Below, in pieces: positions 57,501 to 64,000 of a stretch of DNA of 64,000 nt. The first letter of the stretch is position 1. Every line of letters begins with the position of its first letter. The translations under genes were made by a program, and so were the position numbers. The notes below the pieces were generated by a model. That model was not told the DNA's origin. It ran no database searches and saw only the letters and a program-made list of their open reading frames with translations. The stretch spans positions 2,542,001 to 2,606,000 of the forward strand of contig CAUWAG010000007.1 of NCBI GenBank assembly GCA_963556695.1. The letters run 5' to 3'. The stretch comes from Anthostomella pinea. Its lineage: Eukaryota; Ascomycota; Sordariomycetes; Xylariales; Xylariaceae.

Positions 57501-59510
57501 TGCACCGAGGGTCAGCATCGTCAGGTCAGATGCAACGTGTTTGCTGGAGGGAGGTAGGGAAAGGGAAAGGGATGGGAGCACACGTCCAGACCACCGGGAC
57601 TCTGACCGAAAAGATGAACCATGTGAACCATGATATCATCTTCACCATGGGCCGTCCATCTGATGAGAACCTCCCTGGCTGCGGATCTCACGGCTACATA
57701 CCTGAGTAGGCGGTGGCCCATATGCAACACGATGTATCGAGTTTCCGTACCGCGCGCGCGCCGTTCCCCACCCGCGAGGCGATGTCGTGCAGCAAGCCTT
57801 GTCCGCACAGACAAACGCACCCATATATACCATACTATGTACTACCTCTGGCTAGTAGAGAGACACACGAATACGTACAGGCACACATGTCGTCGGAGGC
57901 GTAACATATTATTATGATTACCTAGGTACTATCGTTGCCCACGAGTACCGAGGTGTTCGTTGGCTGTTGCAGCGAGCTACTTACAACGAGACCGGAGACC
58001 CCGTATTTCCTCGTCTTACCTCTGTCGGCCTAGGTTTGTCTGACAATGCACCCCGCCCCTATCCGAGGGAGAGGGAGAGGGAGAGCGTTGGCAGCTCACG
58101 ACAGCCGATGCCGTCAACAGGGGAGACATGCTGTGGCATCGAGACACACACCCAGATTTGATATTACGGCCTCGAGTCGGCTCGCCCGAACGTCGTCCCA
58201 GCGTGTCCCAGCGTGTCGGTGATCGCAGAACCGGCAACCACGAATCTCTGCCTGAGGAGGGTTCCGTCGAACGGCGTACAGCATACAGCGTCGTCTTACC
58301 AAATCGCGCGGACGAGCACATGCGATCAGCGATGGCGAGATAAGTGTCATGTTACCTCCACGCCCTCGCCTTAGCTTGGTTATACATGGCTCCGTCATCT
58401 GAAGTCGAGCGAGAGCGTGGGCCGCAGAAGAAGCGGCCCATATGGCCACAAACGGGGTCTCTGCCACGTCAAAGATTGTTGCTGGTTTGCTGTGGCCATA
58501 GGTATCGGCTCGGGGTAGGAGGGGTGCAATGCAAAACGACCACAGCATGTGGCCAACTCGCCAATACTTGTTGGGACGATCTCCGCGCAGAGCACGCAAC
58601 ATGTAGTAGCTCTGCAGAGGGTGTCTCATATCATACGGCATCTCAACAACTGCGGTGCGAGGACCCCTCCTATTGAGCCATCGGCGCTGCCATATCATGG
58701 AACAAGCCTTCTAGCCTCGACCAGAGGCGACCAGAGCTGCACCTGGCCGCTCGCCACGGGCTTTGGGACCGCGCAGTCATGAGGCAGTGGCGTCACTCCG
58801 GAGTCTGTCTGGGCTGGCCGGGTCATATACTGCCCCTCGAGTGTCTCGTAGCCCCGCAGGCATGCATTGAGTCGCAGTACCAGCTGCTGAAGAAGGACTG
58901 GCTGCCATGTCGTGCTACAGTGACCGACATCTGCTGGAGACCAAGATTAACGAGCGCGTGGGAATCCCTCCGTCTGGTTTTGTTTCACTGCAATCGGGCG
59001 AAATCCTCTCGCCAGACTGCCCTTGTGTCACCGGTGGAATTTGATATATCGATTGCGAGGTGCATATTCAATTTCTGCATACAACTGTGGAAAGAGTATA
59101 GCCAAGGGATACCGGCACCTTCGTACTTTGAGCGAGCCAATCTGTGTTGTCGACCTTCTGATGCGCTGTCCTGATGTGTGACTGCGGAGGCATCTCGTCC
59201 AGCCTATACAGGGGCTTTTGGCTGATGCCTCTTGTTGTTCACACCCGGTATGCCCATCTGGGTAGGTAGGTACTCGGAACAGTCCGTCTCACTACGGGGG
59301 TTCATGTTTGCTATGTGGCTGTCGAAGGAGCACGACTTCGACACCCTGTGCTAGGCACGTGGAAAATCAATTCGTCCCCTGTTCCCATCCAGACTGGAAG
59401 GCATGGACAGTCGAGGGATGGCGTACAGAGCAGAGCCAGGCCTCCTAGTATTGGCTCGTTGCACTGTCGGATAAGGCCTCTAATATGCGGCCACAAGCGG
59501 GTCGATACTT
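54565..59510. other. Intergenic, 4.9 kb, no recognisable gene
   Basis: Many short open frames occur on both strands (for example 55450-55875, 58114-58698, 58779-59174), but none has a domain, consistent splice structure or family resemblance. A tandem ATTGGAGAGCC unit (about 2.7 copies) is at 56411-56440, a GAGGGA run is near 58066-58085, and TACCTAGGTAC is at 57919-57929. Confidence 0.45.
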
Positions 59511-61269
59511 TCAAAAGCCCTGCTTTGCCATGAAGTATGACATGATTTCCTTTCGTTTCCCCTCAGGAATCACGTAAACAGGATCGCTTGTGTTGATTCT
59601 GTCTCGTTCATCGAATACTTGGCGATCCTCAGCGTGCGGCGAGACGTCATATGTCGAATGCGTTAGCATTCCGTCGCCTCTTGGAGGAACCATACGGGTG
59701 GTGTGTTGCGCTGAAGAAAGCCCGCTGAGAACGTAGCAAGTATGATATGCATCGGAAGGCCTGAAAAGATAAGATCAACTAAACTCCAGCGGTATGGTCT
59801 GGAAGCGATTGTGTACGTACCGGCTCGGCTTGTCCCTCATACCACCCCGTCTACTCTGGTCTTGTCCACAGCAAAGAATGTACCTTATCAGACCTTCGCG
59901 ACTATACAAGTCACGAGAACTGGCATATGAAGCTTCATAGCTGCTCCCGTCCGATGGCCCATCAATGCTGGCCTCTATCAGCGGCCAGCAACCCCCAACC
60001 CAATGGCTATAACAGCCATCGACGAGCTTATTTGTGCGACCGCAAAATCCACCGTCTGGAGCATATTGGCGTGACGAAAGCCAGGAGATAAGCCGTGGGA
60101 TATTGAGATATCTAGTTTTGACCGTTAGGATTAACGGACTTCCTTGCTGTCACTTCACAAGTGGGCGAAGGCTGGATGCAACAGACCTCGGGAAGATACG
60201 TTGCGGAGCATCAAGAATCGCAAGACAACCTAAAGCGCAGAAGGCGTATGCACCGTGGGCTTCAGCGTCCGGCTTCCCCGAAATGCCACCTTCGAATGTT
60301 TGGCCTGCATGGTCAATATGTGGCTTGACGAAAAGGGGCAAGTTCGAGATCCCTTACAGCGGCGTACGTAGTCTGCCAGACCTGTGAATAAATCAGGTCG
60401 TTCGGCAGGGTCAGCGACCCAGGCTGGTGATTCGGGTGAGAGATCAAGCGGAAGATTCAGCAGCGTAATAATGACAGCCGCACAATAGGCTCCCCTGTGA
60501 ACACAGTAAGTACTGCCCTGGGACACCAACACAAAATTTCAACCTACCTAACATCAACCTCGCCTCCTCTTGACATTTGAAACCCTCCATCTCGCTGCTT
60601 CAGGGAGCAAATCCATTTCCACATAGCTCTTCGGTCAATAACTTCATATGCAGACTCTCCGCCCACAACGGCCAGTGCCAAGAGCAGAGCATACGTAGTT
60701 GCCAGGTGGGATCGCTGGCCGAAGCCTCCTCCAAATCCACCAGTCTCGTTCTGCATGGAACGTGCAGTCTCGGTGAGGTCTTCCCGGTAGCTTGACACAT
60801 CGGCCCCTAAAAGGACCATGCCGTTCAAACACCAATAGAAGATCCACGGTCTGCTAGCATCGGCAGCGACATACGGGGCAGGAAGCGTCCCTAGGCTCTT
60901 TCGGAGAAATCTGATGTGACGTTCCCGGTTCAGGTGAGGTACTCCATACTCGTTGCGAGGGATTCCATCATCGGACGCGGGTGCCACGGATTGCACGCAT
61001 TCGCGGGCAGTGGCATCTTGTTCCTCAGAAGTGCCGGTGGACAAGGAGTCCTTGATGGGCGGGCTGTCAAGAAATAAATTGGGAATCATCGGAGCTCTGT
61101 GAGCTGAATTACCACCAGCGATGGGCAGGACGAACTCGTGTTGCCCTACTTGATGAGAATGGCTGTTCGAGGGTCTTCCACCGGGTATGGAGGCTCTACT
61201 TGTCGTCATGGCTTTCTTGTTGTGAGGTGTGCGATGCCGCGCTCGAGCGAGGCTAGTCTTGATTGGCAT
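59511..61269 (-). CDS. ram1: Protein farnesyltransferase subunit beta
   Basis: Five exons (60548-61269, 60358-60494, 60187-60304, 59821-60111, 59511-59760) give 505 residues; phases close throughout. Introns are 53, 53, 75 and 60 nt with GTAGGT, GTAAGG, GTCTGT and GTACGT donors. Prenyltransferase alpha-alpha repeats are clear: HIRFLRKSLGTLPAPY, GGFGGGFGQRSHLATTYALL, then RDGGFQMSRGGEVDVRGAYC across intron 1. CQTFEGGISGKPDAEAHGAY crosses intron 2. YAPDGGFCGRTNKLVDGCYS then SHWVGGCWPLIE follows intron 3, and DAYHTCYVLSGLSS holds the late zinc/active-site region. With the alpha subunit it farnesylates CaaX proteins such as Ras and fungal pheromones. The first repeat reads GGFGGG rather than the common GGYGGG. 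A later start at 61209 (MTTSRAS) is possible. Confidence 0.92.
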
Positions 61270-64000
61270 GAGAAATCAGGATGGTGGATGACGGCTTGGG
61301 TTGGGTGCTGCAGCGACGGTTGCGATGCGGCTGGTGAAGGGGGAAGGGTGTGTACCTAAATACCTAGGTATGGAATGGTGGCGTACCCCGAAATGCGCCT
61401 GCGTTATGTGGCCGGATAAATCTTCTTTCAGCCCCAGGGAATGCTCCAAAACCAGCTGTAACGGTTTCAGTGGCAACGTATTCACTGTCAATCTGAGATG
61501 TTTAGGTCCTTTGTGATGATGTCTCCTGGTGCTCGGTGTCGTCAAGTGTTCAAATGTGACGGGAACCTTTGAGCCTCGCAAGTCCAGTGTGACGGGCTGA
61601 GGCGAGGCAGGGCTTACAGGAAGTCATTGACCAGTCGTTGCGCGCGCCTGCTTCACGCCAGTGATTCGGCCCGGCGGATCCTCGGGTTGCAAGCCCGCCC
61701 CCGCCCGGCATCCCCACCCACATCAGTCAGCCAGCTCCCGAGCCTTGCCTCCAGTTCAGTGTTTGTCTCTCCTCCTTATTACCAGCCAGCGCGTTGCCAT
61801 CTCGTCGCGATGCATACCAAAACGAGCTCTGGCTACTATCTAACGATACGTTCTTTAGCAGTTTGGCGCCGAAACTTACCACTGTTGTTGCAGCTATTGA
61901 TCCTGTTGAACACACAAGACAACAAGTTGACGGGAGTTCTCTCTGCACACATGGACACCTGAGCTGCCTGGAGGGCCTGATCCCAAGAGACACAATCATC
62001 GGACCCCTAATACCAATGCTAACAGGCTGACATCACTTCCATAGGTAGTCAGTGCTGGCCCAGCACTGCTGGGACGATGTCTCGATGATGGCTTGCTGGA
62101 GCCGTCCTTTGTGGCTCCAGAGCAGTGAGAGATAACCATGGGTACTTCCTAATCCTCACCAAGCTCGTCAAGTAAGAGCAGATACATCTAACGCTGGCAC
62201 CGAATAACAAATAACACCCGCATTGGAACTGACGGGAACGAGTTTCAAGGCCGATGTATTTTGGCCCTTTGATAAGGGAAGGTACGATGGGATGATACAG
62301 ATTGATCTGTGCTATCGCTGTTGTTGCGGTACGATGGCACTGGCATGGTCGTCACAAAACGACCTACACCGAGATGCAATGCCAGATACCCAGCCGTATT
62401 TCAGCGTACGAGTTGGCGCTGGTGTTTTCAGGATCTTACTCGCACCAGCAAGCCGTGAGTGCAATGGTGGTAGACTTTCATTGCTCAGTCCTTCCGAGAT
62501 GCGCGAAAGCATCCACTCGACAGTCTCTCGCCTGGACAAGGCTTTTAGGATCGCTTCTTCCTTCACTTGGAGTCACTAACTTTGCCACAAACAAGTCGTG
62601 CTACGGACACGGCCGATCACCAGAGCTTCAGGTCGCCCTACACATGTTCTAGCCATACGCGATGGGTGCACCATTGACGATTTGAACGAGACCTCCGCCT
62701 CCTCAAACAAGTACGGCAGAAGGTTGTCCTTGTTGCAAAGGAGGACATCGGCCGTATGCCATGCACAGTCATCGCCAGCAGTGAGAGCTTCCACCCGAAA
62801 GACCAAGGTAGAGGTATACCCCATGGTGCACGGTGATGACCTACACTAGGCCAATAAGCAAGTGCATTATGGAAGCGAGACTGCTCATCGTGAGCTGTTG
62901 CTGTGTCTGCTTCTAGAGTTGACCAGGACTGCAACACACGTCTATCGCCAAGCGCAGCGAGAATGGTCAGGCCCTCAAGACGGGCCTTCTAGACTTCTAG
63001 TAGAGACTGCAACGAAGCTATCGTGGTACCCTACTTGAGAATCGTCAGCCCATCAGCCATGCGGCACTGAAGGCGAGGTCGGGGCAATCCCGATGAATTC
63101 TCTTAGTGCCCGCGCCGACCGCGAAGCAGTTCGATATATTACGCGGCAAACCCGCAAGAGCCGTGGCCTGGCGGCAGCGATGATCGCCACGAACGGATCC
63201 CTCGGGGTGAACGGACTGACGGACTCTTTTGTGTGTAGATAGTGGCAGAGCCACCAAGCTATTCGTGCACTACTGTAGGTAGTAACGAGAAACGTCCGTG
63301 TGCGTGTGGGCTGAGCCGACAAGTGGGCACATGGACGGTCTCTCGTCGATCCGGGGTGCCGAGGATGCCATGATTTCGTGCCGCGTTCGAAAGGCACGAT
63401 GCGATTGCAACATTGGTGTGAGGTCTGCTGTAACAGACTCACCGAGCTGGGATACTCTCAGGATGTCTTTACCACACAATTGCAAGTCATCCATCGCGAG
63501 TTATAGTCGACGATAGAGGTTGGCATTGAAGGCTGGCAGCCGGGTGGAGCGCCGGCGATACATCTAGCAGTGGAGTCCTCTCCAGCCTCTGTGTTCGTTG
63601 AAAACAACCCCTCTGCCCCCACGCCTGGTGTTGAGCTTGGTGCTGTGAGTTTAGACGGGCAGCCCGGCAGCCCGGCAGCCATGCATTCTAGCCGGTCCGC
63701 TCAATGGCCGGTCATATCGATGAAGCTCAATACGGAACAGCTCGGAAGTTGCTGCAAGTCATTATGTGTCGGGACAGAAATACGAGGGGTTCTTTGCATC
63801 TATTGGGCAACCCGCCAGACCGTGTTCAATATCCTGCCCCAACAGTCCAGCAATAATAAGGCAGCTCGATATCAGGCCTAGGATGAGGGTTCACACCATC
63901 TTAAGCCAACGGCACCGAAAGGTCGATCGATAAGAAGCCGGTCCCGAATCTGCACGGGAAAGCGATAGGCGTCTGGGGAAGATCATCGAGTATGACCTGT
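61270..64000. other. Intergenic to window end, 2.7 kb, no supportable gene
   Basis: Contains TACCTAAATACCTAGGTA at 61353-61370, 85-100 bp upstream of the farnesyltransferase start. Open frames at 62312-62566, 62576-62824 and 63053-63442 (-) and 63570-63881 (+) read partly like protein but do not assemble into a recognised family. They may be fragments of a decayed gene or part of one continuing past the window. Confidence 0.4.

Noticed and set aside
58114..58698. 194-codon minus-strand frame
   Set aside because: No recognised motif, no promoter or intron logic; composition resembles random open sequence of this GC level.
63298..63516. Zn(II)2Cys6 transcription factor suggested by CRVRKARCD
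   Set aside because: Only part of the six-cysteine pattern is present, the second half is missing and no downstream regulatory domain is seen.
1..64000. CRISPR array, bacterial operon or integron-like system
   Set aside because: No regularly spaced repeats with unique spacers; spliceosomal introns and gene content are fungal throughout.

Overview
This window is nuclear DNA of a filamentous ascomycete (Pezizomycotina, most likely Sordariomycetes). The reasons are short spliceosomal introns (mostly 50-90 nt) with GTRNGT donors, CTRAC-like branch sites and YAG acceptors; monocistronic genes on both strands separated by 0.5-4 kb; a VIVID/ENVOY-type LOV photoreceptor; and a long AT-rich, ORF-less block of the kind left by repeat-induced point mutation (RIP). 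There is no sign of bacterial or organellar DNA.

Layout. 0.1-5 kb: a PNPOx-like/flavin reductase fusion (-) and a KCH-type fungal potassium channel (-). 7.7-10.2 kb: a degenerate protein kinase (+) and a LAMTOR2-like roadblock protein (+). 10.2-14.3 kb: no confident gene, but diverged internal duplications. 14.3-15.1 kb: the VVD/ENV1 photoreceptor (-), with a GATC cluster about 0.6 kb upstream. 18.2-29.2 kb is gene-dense: TRAPPC11 (-) diverges from RXT2 (+), followed by OPI3 phospholipid methyltransferase (+) and an Nramp metal transporter (+). 31.7-33.6 kb: glycerol kinase (-). 35.7-37.3 kb: an unrecognised acidic-tailed protein (-) preceded by a tandem array whose units each contain an apparent intron. 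38.2-39.2 kb: small MITE-like inverted repeats. 39.9-41.3 kb: mannose-1-phosphate guanylyltransferase (-).

41.6-51.2 kb is the AT-rich block. A decayed LINE reverse transcriptase can still be read on the minus strand near 47 kb, and a normal-GC island at 43.7-44.6 kb looks like a solo LTR. 51.2-64 kb is sparsely coding; the recognisable genes are a small dsRBD protein (-) and protein farnesyltransferase beta (-).

The genes are mostly unrelated housekeeping functions: K+ and metal transport, phosphatidylcholine and GDP-mannose synthesis, glycerol use, Golgi tethering, Rpd3L chromatin repression, TORC1 signalling, prenylation and light sensing. No metabolic gene cluster or operon is visible. 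The most unusual items are the intron-bearing tandem repeat at 36.5-37.3 kb, the kinase lacking its catalytic motifs, the LTR-like island inside the AT-rich block, and a palindromic ACCTAGGT-type motif recurring upstream of several genes. Exon boundaries below were inferred by hand from splice signals, reading frame and family similarity; none is backed by transcript data.
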